Positions 39,475 to 49,051 of a stretch of 64,000 nucleotides of DNA are shown piece after piece. Both the position numbers and the translations under genes were made by a program. The DNA comes from Candidatus Poseidoniaceae archaeon. Its GTDB lineage: Archaea > Thermoplasmatota > Poseidoniia > Poseidoniales > Poseidoniaceae. The DNA lies in assembly GCA_028356125.1 (NCBI GenBank), contig JAOMTZ010000005.1:34889-98888 (forward strand), given 5' to 3'. Position 1 is the stretch's first letter. Each line of letters starts with the position of its first letter. Below the pieces are notes generated by a model that was not told the origin of the DNA, did not search any database, and worked only from the letters and a program-made list of their open reading frames with translations.

Positions 39475-41223
39475 TTAGCGTCTCGAGCGCTTGATTTCGT
39501 CCCAGATCTTATTTCCTTTACCTTCAACTTTAACCAAATGACTTGGATCTGCCACGGGAGTAATACTTACTTCCATCAAAACACCTTCTCTCGCAATCGT
39601 CATATTAGTAGCGACTCCGGTATTACCGTATATTGCAGCTGATACTTCTTTAGAGGATTTAACTCTCAAACCTTCTATTGCTACGATTTCATCACCAGTG
39701 TGGATTAGTTCTCTACAAGGTGAACCGGTAAGATGAGTTCTTACCTTTACAGAACCACTTGAATTGCCCAGATTAATTCCTAGCCATGCTCCACCCTTCT
39801 TCTTTTCAGGAACCATATCTAGTCCCAGTGATTTCATTGCAGCGGTAGTATCTGGTGCCTGACGGCTACTAACTAGAGAATCTAGCATAACACCTAACCT
39901 TCGACCTCCGGGGAGGTTTACCAGTGTCCTCTTGATGTCGGCATGAGTTATTCCCGGATTACTAGATTCAAGTTTGAACTCATGATACAGGAGAGCCATG
40001 ACGTCGTCCATCCCAGATTCACCCTTCGATCTCCTTCTTAATTCAACGTCTAGGCAAAATATAGCCATTTCACCTTCTAGGTAATATGAAATTTGAACCT
40101 CTCTACTATAGGAATTAGGTTTGTACAAGTGAATCCATGCATCATGGCTACTCTCTTGTAAGGATTCGTGATTCATCCCATTTCGATCGTTATGTCTTTT
40201 CATCTTCCTAGTCCAATCTTTGTTCCAGTCATCTTCTGTCCAAGCTCCACTTCTTAGGCAAAGAATGTCTCCTAGCCACGAAGTTAGTCCTTCGAACCAC
40301 CATAATAAATCGGTGTGGACCTCACGCTGTAGGTCATAATCGAGGAAGTTTCGTGGACGGAGTTGTTTTACGTTCCATTGATGCAAGAACTCGTGGCTAA
40401 ATAATGAAACCAAATCCCTCCACTCCTCTTCATTACCTTCTTGCAAGCACTTGCGTGGCATCATTGAGGTCTGACTCCTAAGGTGCTCTAATCCACCACG
40501 CCCTGATTCGGTTAAGTGAATGACTGTCCAGTATTCTTTCCATTCTGGAACTCCGAACAATGCATAATGCTCTTCTGCAATTAATTTCATAGATTCTAAC
40601 AGTCTATCAACTCCTTTTTCAGGGAATGGAAGGTTACCTGAATCCCATAATTTGAGGTACTGCGTACAGCCTTGAACTTCGAATGAATACATAGAGTTCG
40701 CATTTGATTCCATAATTGCATCCAGAAGTTCATCTCTTCCTTCTGCGAACCATTCGCCCTCTTCTCCTTCTAATTGGATTGCGGTTTGCCAATCATCTGG
40801 CTTAGCAAGGGTGACTTTGTGAGTCCCATCTAATCTTTCGGAGGCAATTCCTCTTGTAGGAAGCATCCAGGTATAAGGTGGCATAATATGAACATGTGTG
40901 CGATCAAGATGATTGGCACGACAGGTCATTTCTGCAGCTAAGACTTTGTAAGTAACCACTACTTTACTTGCACCACTAACTCCCCTAATTCGCACACCAT
41001 CGACATCAACCCTTTGAACTTCAACATCATCCCCATCGCATGTGGCTGAAAGGCTAGTCAAATGTTGCATAGGCTCTCTTATCAAGTAAGAACCAGGTAT
41101 CCACCTCGGGAATCTAAGTTCGAGAATATTCCCCATAAAGGGGCCTTTTATTTCGATAGATACGCCAAGTCTTCGACTGGCTCCATCTGTTGCATCGGCG
41201 TGGAAAATAAGACCTGATATCAT
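39475..41223 (-). CDS. M61-family (glycyl aminopeptidase-like) metallopeptidase with PDZ domain
   Basis: FSHEFLHQWNVKQLRPRNF, LLWWFEGLTSWLGDI, C-terminal PDZ-like segment. Confidence 0.9.
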   Translation of the reverse strand: MISGLIFHADATDGASRRLGVSIEIKGPFMGNILELRFPRWIPGSYLIREPMQHLTSLSATCDGDDVEVQRVDVDGVRIRGVSGASKVVVTYKVLAAEMTCRANHLDRTHVHIMPPYTWMLPTRGIASERLDGTHKVTLAKPDDWQTAIQLEGEEGEWFAEGRDELLDAIMESNANSMYSFEVQGCTQYLKLWDSGNLPFPEKGVDRLLESMKLIAEEHYALFGVPEWKEYWTVIHLTESGRGGLEHLRSQTSMMPRKCLQEGNEEEWRDLVSLFSHEFLHQWNVKQLRPRNFLDYDLQREVHTDLLWWFEGLTSWLGDILCLRSGAWTEDDWNKDWTRKMKRHNDRNGMNHESLQESSHDAWIHLYKPNSYSREVQISYYLEGEMAIFCLDVELRRRSKGESGMDDVMALLYHEFKLESSNPGITHADIKRTLVNLPGGRRLGVMLDSLVSSRQAPDTTAAMKSLGLDMVPEKKKGGAWLGINLGNSSGSVKVRTHLTGSPCRELIHTGDEIVAIEGLRVKSSKEVSAAIYGNTGVATNMTIAREGVLMEVSITPVADPSHLVKVEGKGNKIWDEIKRSRR

Positions 41224-42179
41224 GAGTCCTCGCCTGCCAACTCAGAGACGGAGGCTGATAGGTTGTTCGCTGCTAAGCGGACTAAAGTTGAACTGTCCTC
41301 GCTAACAATTGATAATTTATCGTGGTCAATATCATTTCTTCCTTCCATTTGCTCAATCAATTTAGAACGTGTCCTGGAATTTAATTGGGCATTTTGGATC
41401 ATAGACCATCTAAGAGATTTTGATTTTGAATCATGACGAGAACGTAGCCATCTAACAATAATATCTGGACTGACCTCGGCGATTAGATTTATTCTATCAT
41501 CAACAACTTCAACATCATCCCTCAATGTATCTGCAATCGCTTTACGAACTTTAGGATTTGAATCCATACAAGCTCTTTCCAACATATCGCCACCTGTTTT
41601 TACTGCAAGAGATGCGATTAGTGAACGAAGAGAAGGATCGCTGGATGAAAGTCCACGCTCAAGAGTTTCAGCCTCGAGGTGAAGTCCTTCTCTAGAGGCA
41701 GTAGAGATTGCTGCTCTTCGTACTGAGGAATGCGAGTCCTGAATCAAAGAAGAGATTAGTGCGACATCTATGGAATTTTTAGCAGCCACAATTCTGATTG
41801 AATGGTGCGAATCATTAGCAAAATCCTCATGTAAATTTTCTTCGAGTGCAAGACTATTTGCAGCAAATGACCTGGTTAAGTTATCTTGGCTCTCCAGTAA
41901 TGTTCTAGCTATTTCTGGTGCATCAACCTTCTCTAATAGTTCACCAGCAATGCGTTGATTGCTCTCCATTAATGGTACCAAGTCCTCAGAGTTTTGAGCC
42001 CATTTCCGATGAGCGTCCAATGATTTATTTCTAAACCAAGGATCTTTATCATCAAGTAAGGAAACAAAACCCTTGAGGGCTCGGGGGTTATCATCTTCGA
42101 AAAGATGCCTAACTGCTCTCCTTCTGATTTTAACATCCTTGTGTTTCAATCGGGCGATTTCAGTTTCCATACCTGCCAT
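41220..42179 (-). CDS. HEAT-repeat protein
   Basis: Repeated helical hairpins (DPWFRNKSLDA, HSSVRRAAIS, NPKVRKAIADTL). Confidence 0.8.
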   Translation of the reverse strand: MAGMETEIARLKHKDVKIRRRAVRHLFEDDNPRALKGFVSLLDDKDPWFRNKSLDAHRKWAQNSEDLVPLMESNQRIAGELLEKVDAPEIARTLLESQDNLTRSFAANSLALEENLHEDFANDSHHSIRIVAAKNSIDVALISSLIQDSHSSVRRAAISTASREGLHLEAETLERGLSSSDPSLRSLIASLAVKTGGDMLERACMDSNPKVRKAIADTLRDDVEVVDDRINLIAEVSPDIIVRWLRSRHDSKSKSLRWSMIQNAQLNSRTRSKLIEQMEGRNDIDHDKLSIVSEDSSTLVRLAANNLSASVSELAGEDS

Positions 42180-42188
42180 ATTTTCACC

Positions 42189-43157
42189 TCATGGAATAAA
42201 GTCTGAATGACTATCATTCTCATCTGTATCAGTATTATCTGATGACGCATATGAAGCAATTTCTGGCTCCATCATTGATTGAATCATTGGCCAGAGCTTA
42301 ACAAACCACTCGCCTTTCTCCATGATTAGTTGCATCATTGGATGTTCCGAAGGGTCATCGAGTTCTTCCGGCGGAGGTAAATCATCAGGCAGTTGCCGTA
42401 ATTCCGCAACTAAGTCGTATAATTTTGACCTATCCCCTTGCTCGATAATCCCAACTTCACTCATTAGTTCAACTACCTGCTCAACAAGTTCTGCCATTTC
42501 TTCAGGAGAAGGGGTTGCAACAATTGTGTCCTCAATGTTTAACGGGCCGAAAATAACACTTCCCAAATCTGTTTCAAACAAATCATCGCCTTGCCTTTCT
42601 AACTTCAGTAGTCTTTGGGAATTTGTGGTGCCGATAGGTGCTATTGCGAACCCACCATCTTCGATATTATCAGATAACCAAACGGGTAAAGACAATATTT
42701 GTCCAGTAACTAAAACCCGATTTAGTTCGGGTAATTCGTCAATTGGATTTTCAGTCATAACATGACATTCCACTGTAGGATAACCACGTAAATTGTTTGA
42801 AATGAAGTTTATTACTTCCTCTGAAGGATCAAGAATTGTAACCTTTCCTTCTTCACCGATTATATGCGCAATTAAAGCGCTAATGTATCCACCCTTGGCT
42901 CCATATACCACGATATGTTGTCCTTTTTCTAATTCCAAATTGTCTAACAAAGTTGCAATCATATGAGGTGCAGAAATTGTTTTTATTCCACCAGATGGAG
43001 TTTCTAGGAATACAACAGGCCGGTCATGGAAAAAACCTTCAGGATTATGATTTGTGAAATCTTCGATATTGACCTTCAACATAGCATTTTCAACATGCTT
43101 AGGAATAGGAACACCTGAGGCTCTCAATTTCTTGATGAGCTCCATAGTTTCCCTCAT
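42189..43157 (-). CDS. protein-L-isoaspartate O-methyltransferase-like protein
   Basis: TISAPHMIATLLDNLELEKGQHIVVYGAKGGYISALIA, VLVTGQI. Confidence 0.75.
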   Translation of the reverse strand: MRETMELIKKLRASGVPIPKHVENAMLKVNIEDFTNHNPEGFFHDRPVVFLETPSGGIKTISAPHMIATLLDNLELEKGQHIVVYGAKGGYISALIAHIIGEEGKVTILDPSEEVINFISNNLRGYPTVECHVMTENPIDELPELNRVLVTGQILSLPVWLSDNIEDGGFAIAPIGTTNSQRLLKLERQGDDLFETDLGSVIFGPLNIEDTIVATPSPEEMAELVEQVVELMSEVGIIEQGDRSKLYDLVAELRQLPDDLPPPEELDDPSEHPMMQLIMEKGEWFVKLWPMIQSMMEPEIASYASSDNTDTDENDSHSDFIP

Positions 43158-43205
43158 GTCTTAACCTACTTGGCGGTTCCTTGTAAAGTTGCAGTATTAT
43201 TGTAT

Positions 43206-44069
43206 TCAGTCATCAGCAGGCAAATCTTCGTCCTGCATATTTTTGTGAATATTTTCTAGTAATAACTTGAATTGTTCATCTTCACTATAATCAAGCATTT
43301 GACCATCGGAAACTACCATGTTCTTGAACATCTCATACTCACTAGGTGTGACTTTTAGATTACTAAAAGACCCCATTAAATCATCCATTACAATACTCTC
43401 GATTCTTGCCAGATGCTCAGCCAGAGTCGCTCTGGCTAGTTTCATTTCTTCAGCCATTTCCGATATCCTAACTTTCCTCTTAGGATCATACCATCCTTTG
43501 TCGTATGCGAATTTGGCTAACTTGAGTTGCTTAGGGTTCAGAGGTCCTGAATCTATAGTTGAGGTTATATCGAGGTTTCGAGCAGATATACGATCTGGTT
43601 TTGCCATTAGCCTAGCCATCGCTGCAACAAGACGCAATCTGACATTCCCACCATAAAGCACATATGTCAAACCCTCAAAGTTTAGGCAGCATCCAGGTGC
43701 TGCCGAAGTTCCTCCAGTCCGAGCATTAAAGTTTGAAATCGGATGAGATAATCTAAGGTTCAACACATAACTATCGCCTGAATCATCAGGAGAATGATGA
43801 ATATCCAGCAACTCTAGAAAATAAAGTGAGTTAAGATCTTCAGGAACTTTTCCTGGTTTGAAAGTTGTTTTCAATAAAATCCTTACATCTCTCGGAGTAC
43901 GTTTGATGTAAGAGAGGAATACTGCGCTGCTAACAATTTCTAACAATGGCTGGAGGTCTGTGTCTTTCAAGCGGGACCGTTTCCAGAATAGAGTTATCTC
44001 CCGCATAAACACGCACAGCCCGGGTGTAGGTTTTACCCCTCCGGTATTATCTGCCTTGATTCGTGACAA
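43206..44069 (-). CDS. bacterio-opsin-activator-like HTH transcription regulator
   Basis: LNPKQLKLAKFAYDKGWYDPKRKVRISEMAEEMKLARATLAEHLARIE (HTH_10-like). Start uncertain; ATG at 44006 possible. Confidence 0.78.
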   Translation of the reverse strand: MSRIKADNTGGVKPTPGLCVFMREITLFWKRSRLKDTDLQPLLEIVSSAVFLSYIKRTPRDVRILLKTTFKPGKVPEDLNSLYFLELLDIHHSPDDSGDSYVLNLRLSHPISNFNARTGGTSAAPGCCLNFEGLTYVLYGGNVRLRLVAAMARLMAKPDRISARNLDITSTIDSGPLNPKQLKLAKFAYDKGWYDPKRKVRISEMAEEMKLARATLAEHLARIESIVMDDLMGSFSNLKVTPSEYEMFKNMVVSDGQMLDYSEDEQFKLLLENIHKNMQDEDLPADD

Positions 44070-44742
44070 TCAGCATTCCCAAAACAGCCCCTGCAGTTGC
44101 TCCAATTAACACAAGCAATGGCTGCCCAGGAGCTACAGAGTAGAACCCCATAGAACCTGCAACCATAAGTGGTGGACAAAGCATCATCACTCTTGTTATG
44201 ATTGTAGAACGGTCGATTTTGACTTCAGGAACAATTGTCAAGGACTTTGTCCTACGTTGTATTCTTGAAGAAGAAACCTTTTCTTCTAATATCAACAATG
44301 TTCGATCTCGTAAAGAAGGATCGCTTTTCGAGAACCGGAAAGATAGTTTACATTTTTCAGTTATTTGTAATGCCTTTTCGATTATAATCAGAGGATTAGA
44401 TGCATTCGAAAGAGAGATAGAAACTCCCATCCCCTCTCCTCTAACATGAGATAATGTTCTCCATCCTCCGACTCCTTCGTTAAATTCATCAAGAATCTCA
44501 CGAAGTTTCTTCACATCTTGATCAGTATTTGGAACTCCTCTTTTACGCCCCATTGCGAGTAAAGGCGTCAGAAATAGTGCACAAGTTACAATTGTTAGGC
44601 CCCACAAGAAAGCTGCTATTTTGAGTCCCTCATTACCTAAACTCATTGCTATTGCAACAGCCAACATGAAACCTGTGTATAGGCCTAGTACTACCGATGC
44701 AGAGAAGGCTCTCCTGAAACCAACCTTCTCCTCCATATCCAC
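44047..44742 (-). CDS. hypothetical membrane protein
   Basis: Two TM hairpins flanking a soluble region. Confidence 0.5.
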   Translation of the reverse strand: MDMEEKVGFRRAFSASVVLGLYTGFMLAVAIAMSLGNEGLKIAAFLWGLTIVTCALFLTPLLAMGRKRGVPNTDQDVKKLREILDEFNEGVGGWRTLSHVRGEGMGVSISLSNASNPLIIIEKALQITEKCKLSFRFSKSDPSLRDRTLLILEEKVSSSRIQRRTKSLTIVPEVKIDRSTIITRVMMLCPPLMVAGSMGFYSVAPGQPLLVLIGATAGAVLGMLIVTNQGR

Positions 44743-44793
44743 GCCACTACAGTTCTAGGCAAAACATATCCGCTCAATCTCCTTAGACCAACC

Positions 44794-45552
44794 ATGGAGC
44801 GCAACGGACTTGATAACCGCAACCGCGAAAGAAAAGTCGGTAATTGGGTTGGAGGGATTTCTTCATTCCTCCTGATTTCGTTTTTCTTAGTCCCAGCATA
44901 CTTACCAGCAGATAGCGTCCCTGAATTGTCAGGTCGGGCAAATGCATTCGACTACTATTCTGAAGACTCCTGGGGAAATATACAAAGTGATGATTCGAAG
45001 GAAGTGGGCCATAACCAAAGTGAACACGGAATATTCGCATGGGGAGATTTAGACCCATATGCTGCTTTTGTCTATGGATTTGGAGACTTAAATTGCCATA
45101 ACAAAGCTGAGCGTTCATGGGAGATAAATGGCAACCAAATGCCGGTATGTGTCAGAGATGTTGGGATATTCTTAGGACTCGCAATAGGTGGATTCTTATT
45201 CTCGAGAAGAGGTTTGAACCGGTGGACAATTAGGGATTCATTCCTTTCACTATGGCCAGACAATTACATGCAGAGTGTTTACAAAAACAATCGACGCACG
45301 TTAGCCATGCTAGCAATTGCAGGAATTTTTGTGTTACCTATGGCATTAGATGGTTTTTCTCAGTTGCTGTTTACTTCATACGAATCTAATGCTATACTGC
45401 GACTGGCTACTGGGGCACCATTTGGTATGTTCTTAGGGGCATTCATCGCAGCATCATTTTCAGCAAGGCCAGCGTTGTTCTCCCTAGACCCTACAAGAGT
45501 AATTCTTCCATCAGGCAGCCGTTTCCAGATACCTGTAAATGAAGAAGAGTGA
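44794..45552 (+). CDS. hypothetical DUF2085-like membrane protein
   Basis: FGDLNCHNKAERSWEINGNQMPVCVRDVGIFLGLAIGG resembles the DUF2085 conserved block; 4 TM. Confidence 0.6.
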   Translation: MERNGLDNRNRERKVGNWVGGISSFLLISFFLVPAYLPADSVPELSGRANAFDYYSEDSWGNIQSDDSKEVGHNQSEHGIFAWGDLDPYAAFVYGFGDLNCHNKAERSWEINGNQMPVCVRDVGIFLGLAIGGFLFSRRGLNRWTIRDSFLSLWPDNYMQSVYKNNRRTLAMLAIAGIFVLPMALDGFSQLLFTSYESNAILRLATGAPFGMFLGAFIAASFSARPALFSLDPTRVILPSGSRFQIPVNEEE

Positions 45553-46905
45553 TTACTTGGGTGGCTCAGTAGCCCACCAAATCAATAACTCTTCATCGCT
45601 AGAAGGAACAGGGCATTCTGCATGTCCGCTAGAAATCAAGTGTAACCTTTCGAATACATTCTTTACAGCACGACGAATTTGCAATGGGACTTTCCTGTCC
45701 TCTTTTTCGATAATTATCTCCTCTAGAGCATGCTTCCAATCTGTATCAGGATTAGATCTCCTCCAACTAGCAAGTGCCGACCTCAAAGGCCACATTGCCA
45801 AACACAAACGCCCATAGCCAAGTCTGCTTTTACGTAATTTGAACATCTGTGCTTCTGCAAATGGCACATGGCTCTGCTGTCGGTGTATCCACCTTTCCTG
45901 TTCCAGCCACTTAACCAACCTCTGAGTATGCCTTTTAGTAACCGAACGCACCGGACCTAACTGCCTGTGTAAAGTGGGAACATCAGTAGTATCTGTAAGG
46001 GACAATGTGCCCAGTATTGCCCAAGATGAATGCGCTATTGGACGTGCAGGGACATCACTTGATTTGGCCTTCTTCTCATCCCATTCATCCTCTGCAAGAT
46101 TCATCCACTGAGCAGGAGACATTCCATCCAACCAATCCTCAAGCAATGAGATATGTTGTGAAGGAGCTCCCGGTAGTCTTTGTTGAGTTTGGACCCCTGT
46201 TGTCAAACTCTTCAGAAGATGCCTGTCCACTTCATCACGGCTTACGTTTAGTGGCTCAGGCCTACGATTGAAAAACGTGCTAAGTACCTGTGATAGTTGT
46301 TTTTCTAAATCATCTAAACCGCTCTCATTCAATACCGGCCCCATAACAGTACTACGACTAAAAGGCGGAGGAGTCTCTATTTCGCCCGATAATATACCCT
46401 TGAAACCGGCACGGATTCGTGTCTGGATTTCAGTGGTTTCAAAGTATTCATGCTTTTGTCCAGCCATTCTAAGAGTGCCTGAATTTATCCGTTTCATCGC
46501 CTTTTTAGGGTCGCAGTCAATCCATATTACTAAATCAGGAATCATAGCCGCAGCATTCATTTTTGCAACCTGAGACAAACCTAATTCTCCAACTACACCT
46601 TGGTAAACTAGACTTGAATGGATATTACGGTCGGAAATTATCAGGTCCCCTTTCAACAATCTTGGTCTTATCCAAGTATGCGAATGATCGACTCTATCTG
46701 CAGCAAATAATCCAGCCTCTTCCAGGGGAGTGTAACCTCCCTTACTCACTGCATTAAGTGCCAATTTACCCAATTCACTATGTCTTCTAGGTTCGTGAGT
46801 AATATGCACATTTGGGAAGGCCATTCGATTGGCTAAATTCCCCAATATCCTAACGGCTTCACCTTTACCTGAACCATCGCCACCTTCGACGGTAATGAGG
46901 TACAT
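45553..46905 (-). CDS. tmk: thymidylate kinase with ~240-aa C-terminal extension
   Basis: ITVEGGDGSGKGEAVR, THEPRRHSELGKLAL, DRVDHSHTWIRPRLLKGDLIISDRNIHSSLVYQG; C-terminal region without recognisable enzyme motifs. Confidence 0.82.
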   Translation of the reverse strand: MYLITVEGGDGSGKGEAVRILGNLANRMAFPNVHITHEPRRHSELGKLALNAVSKGGYTPLEEAGLFAADRVDHSHTWIRPRLLKGDLIISDRNIHSSLVYQGVVGELGLSQVAKMNAAAMIPDLVIWIDCDPKKAMKRINSGTLRMAGQKHEYFETTEIQTRIRAGFKGILSGEIETPPPFSRSTVMGPVLNESGLDDLEKQLSQVLSTFFNRRPEPLNVSRDEVDRHLLKSLTTGVQTQQRLPGAPSQHISLLEDWLDGMSPAQWMNLAEDEWDEKKAKSSDVPARPIAHSSWAILGTLSLTDTTDVPTLHRQLGPVRSVTKRHTQRLVKWLEQERWIHRQQSHVPFAEAQMFKLRKSRLGYGRLCLAMWPLRSALASWRRSNPDTDWKHALEEIIIEKEDRKVPLQIRRAVKNVFERLHLISSGHAECPVPSSDEELLIWWATEPPK

Positions 46906-46907
46906 TG

Positions 46908-47786
46908 TCAGAATACCTCCAGTCCTTTCTGGTCTTCGAACTCGTCTCTATTGAGCATTAGTAGTACCATGCTTAGAAGAATCAAAGCTGGACCGAATAT
47001 TATCAGTCCTCTGCTGAACAGCGCTATCCAACAGAATGCTTGCGTCCTTCTGTAACGCTTTTTCCTCTTAATTTCAAAGGATGCATGAACGCCAACAAGA
47101 GCGCATCCAATTGTGAATAGGCCTTCGAATGTCGCTAATGCAACCGCATTTTCTAAAGACCAACCCTCGGTTTCTGAACGCTCATCTTTGAACCTTTCAC
47201 CATCCCCTTCAACCATTGTTATAGGCGATATGCCAATCGGTTCTGGGGTGAAATACAGTATCACTGTGGTGTAATTCTCTTTTGAAACATGTAATTCGTA
47301 GTCTTTCACAGAAACTGCATCAATTACGTATCTACCGTTGGAATCAGAAAAACTGCTTTTGATAGTTGAACCGGTATCTCCATCAACGAGTTCAATTGAT
47401 ACTAATTCGACAGGGTTTCCATCTTGGTCTAGAACCATACCGTGTAAATCAAGGGCATCGTTGGTATTGAATATTGATGAGTTCAGTAATCCAGAAGGGT
47501 TACCTTGTAAAATTAGAGTTCCCGACAAAATCCCCATTATTGCCCCAATCATTACCAAGGCTGCTGCGATTTTCCTTCTGCGGTCTCCATCTGAAGGAAG
47601 GTAGTCATCCATATCTAAGAATTCTGACTCTTCTTTTTGAGGAACCTGCACAACAATTTCTTGTTCTGCCTTGCGTTCTCTTCTTTTAGAAGCGATTCGA
47701 GAATTTACCAACTTTGATTGCACCCTTTGGCGCAATGCTGCAAGCCGGTTATCTTTGTCATCGCTGATATTTACTCCCCCGGCCAA
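46908..47786 (-). CDS. membrane protein with carboxypeptidase-regulatory-like (CarboxypepD_reg) domain
   Basis: DLHGMVLDQDGNPVELVSIELVDGDTGSTIKSSFSDSNGRYVIDAVSVKDYELHVSKENY. Confidence 0.72.
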   Translation of the reverse strand: MAGGVNISDDKDNRLAALRQRVQSKLVNSRIASKRRERKAEQEIVVQVPQKEESEFLDMDDYLPSDGDRRRKIAAALVMIGAIMGILSGTLILQGNPSGLLNSSIFNTNDALDLHGMVLDQDGNPVELVSIELVDGDTGSTIKSSFSDSNGRYVIDAVSVKDYELHVSKENYTTVILYFTPEPIGISPITMVEGDGERFKDERSETEGWSLENAVALATFEGLFTIGCALVGVHASFEIKRKKRYRRTQAFCWIALFSRGLIIFGPALILLSMVLLMLNRDEFEDQKGLEVF

Positions 47787-47810
47787 GTTAGCGGAGGTCG
47801 TGCGCGGATT

Positions 47811-48974
47811 TCACCCCTCCCCTCGGTTATCCGCGAAAATTAGCCACACTAGATTACCCCAAACGAGCAAAATGCATACTACAAGAAGTATTCCAATAAC
47901 CATTTCACTATCGTCTTGACTTTCTTCTAATTCCTCATTTTCTTCGACTAATTCTGGTTCAGAATCAATTTCTTCTAACTCGCCGTCATCAATCACCCTG
48001 ACATTAGACCAAGAGCCTGTTAGCAGACCAGACTCTAGAATGAATCCGATTTTGCCCAAAGACTCTGCACTTACTTTGTCAGCGGTGTCATTGTGAGTGT
48101 GCCAATGGCCGCCTAAATATGATGCATTCTCTCCATATCTAGTATCGATTATGTCAATTGCAGGGATGCCTAAGTCATGTGCGGGCACGTGATCATCGTA
48201 TATCCCGTCTGTTCTTTCGAAATCGAAATAATTTGAAGGACCTAATTCGCAGACTTCATCCAAAAATAGTATTTTTTCTTCAGTTCTATCCCATAGGCTG
48301 GAATTACCAGGATAAGTTTTTCGAATTGTCAAATCTGAGTCACCAATCATATCGACCAAAATGAAAGATTCTATCGAATCAGCTTCCTCTTGGGTTAAAT
48401 TTTCACCCCACGCCTTGGCTCCTAAAATCCATCCTGCTTGACTGTTGTAATCTCCTTGATCTTCACCATCTGTGAAGAATAAGGTTACTTCATGGGACAA
48501 ATTCATAGAAGGGATGTGCCTTGCTAATTCGATTAGTACCGCCACACCACTCGCACCATCATTTGCACCATCGATTGGCTCATCATGGCGGCTCTCATTC
48601 CAATCTTTATCGCCGGCAGACCTAGAATCGTAATGAGCAGCGAACATTACAGTAGAGCCGGCTCCTTTGTTCCATGTCGCATACAAATTAGTCAAGACCA
48701 TTCCGTTAACATGATGGGTGGATTCGGTAATGTGCCAACCTGTAAGGTTGGATTTTATCGATTCACGCAATTCAGAACTTGCTGCTGAACCGGGGATTCT
48801 AGGGCCCAAAGATGTCTGGAATCCTACTGATTCATTTGCAAGATTGCCATCAAAGGATAGTTGGCAACCTAAAGGCGCTTCAGTGCCTTCTTGAGCTCCA
48901 GAAATTGACAAAGTTGGAGCAATTACAAGAAGTGCCAAAACTAGCGCAATTCCCATTCGCATTGATGATGCCAC
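47811..48974 (-). CDS. M28-family secreted aminopeptidase with C-terminal TM
   Basis: VMFAAHYDSRS, DGANDGASGVAVLIELAR, LFFTDGEDQG, HWHTHNDTADKVSAESL. Confidence 0.92.
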   Translation of the reverse strand: MASSMRMGIALVLALLVIAPTLSISGAQEGTEAPLGCQLSFDGNLANESVGFQTSLGPRIPGSAASSELRESIKSNLTGWHITESTHHVNGMVLTNLYATWNKGAGSTVMFAAHYDSRSAGDKDWNESRHDEPIDGANDGASGVAVLIELARHIPSMNLSHEVTLFFTDGEDQGDYNSQAGWILGAKAWGENLTQEEADSIESFILVDMIGDSDLTIRKTYPGNSSLWDRTEEKILFLDEVCELGPSNYFDFERTDGIYDDHVPAHDLGIPAIDIIDTRYGENASYLGGHWHTHNDTADKVSAESLGKIGFILESGLLTGSWSNVRVIDDGELEEIDSEPELVEENEELEESQDDSEMVIGILLVVCILLVWGNLVWLIFADNRGEG

Positions 48975-49051
48975 ATTCGCCGACTATTAAATACCTCATT
49001 TGAACTCGGTTATTTGTAATGCAGTGATGCGTTTCCCTAAAGGTGTGTTAA

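Noticed and set aside
42322-42765. 147-aa plus-strand Ser-rich ORF
   Set aside because: Antisense to the PIMT-like gene with low-complexity composition and no recognisable motif.
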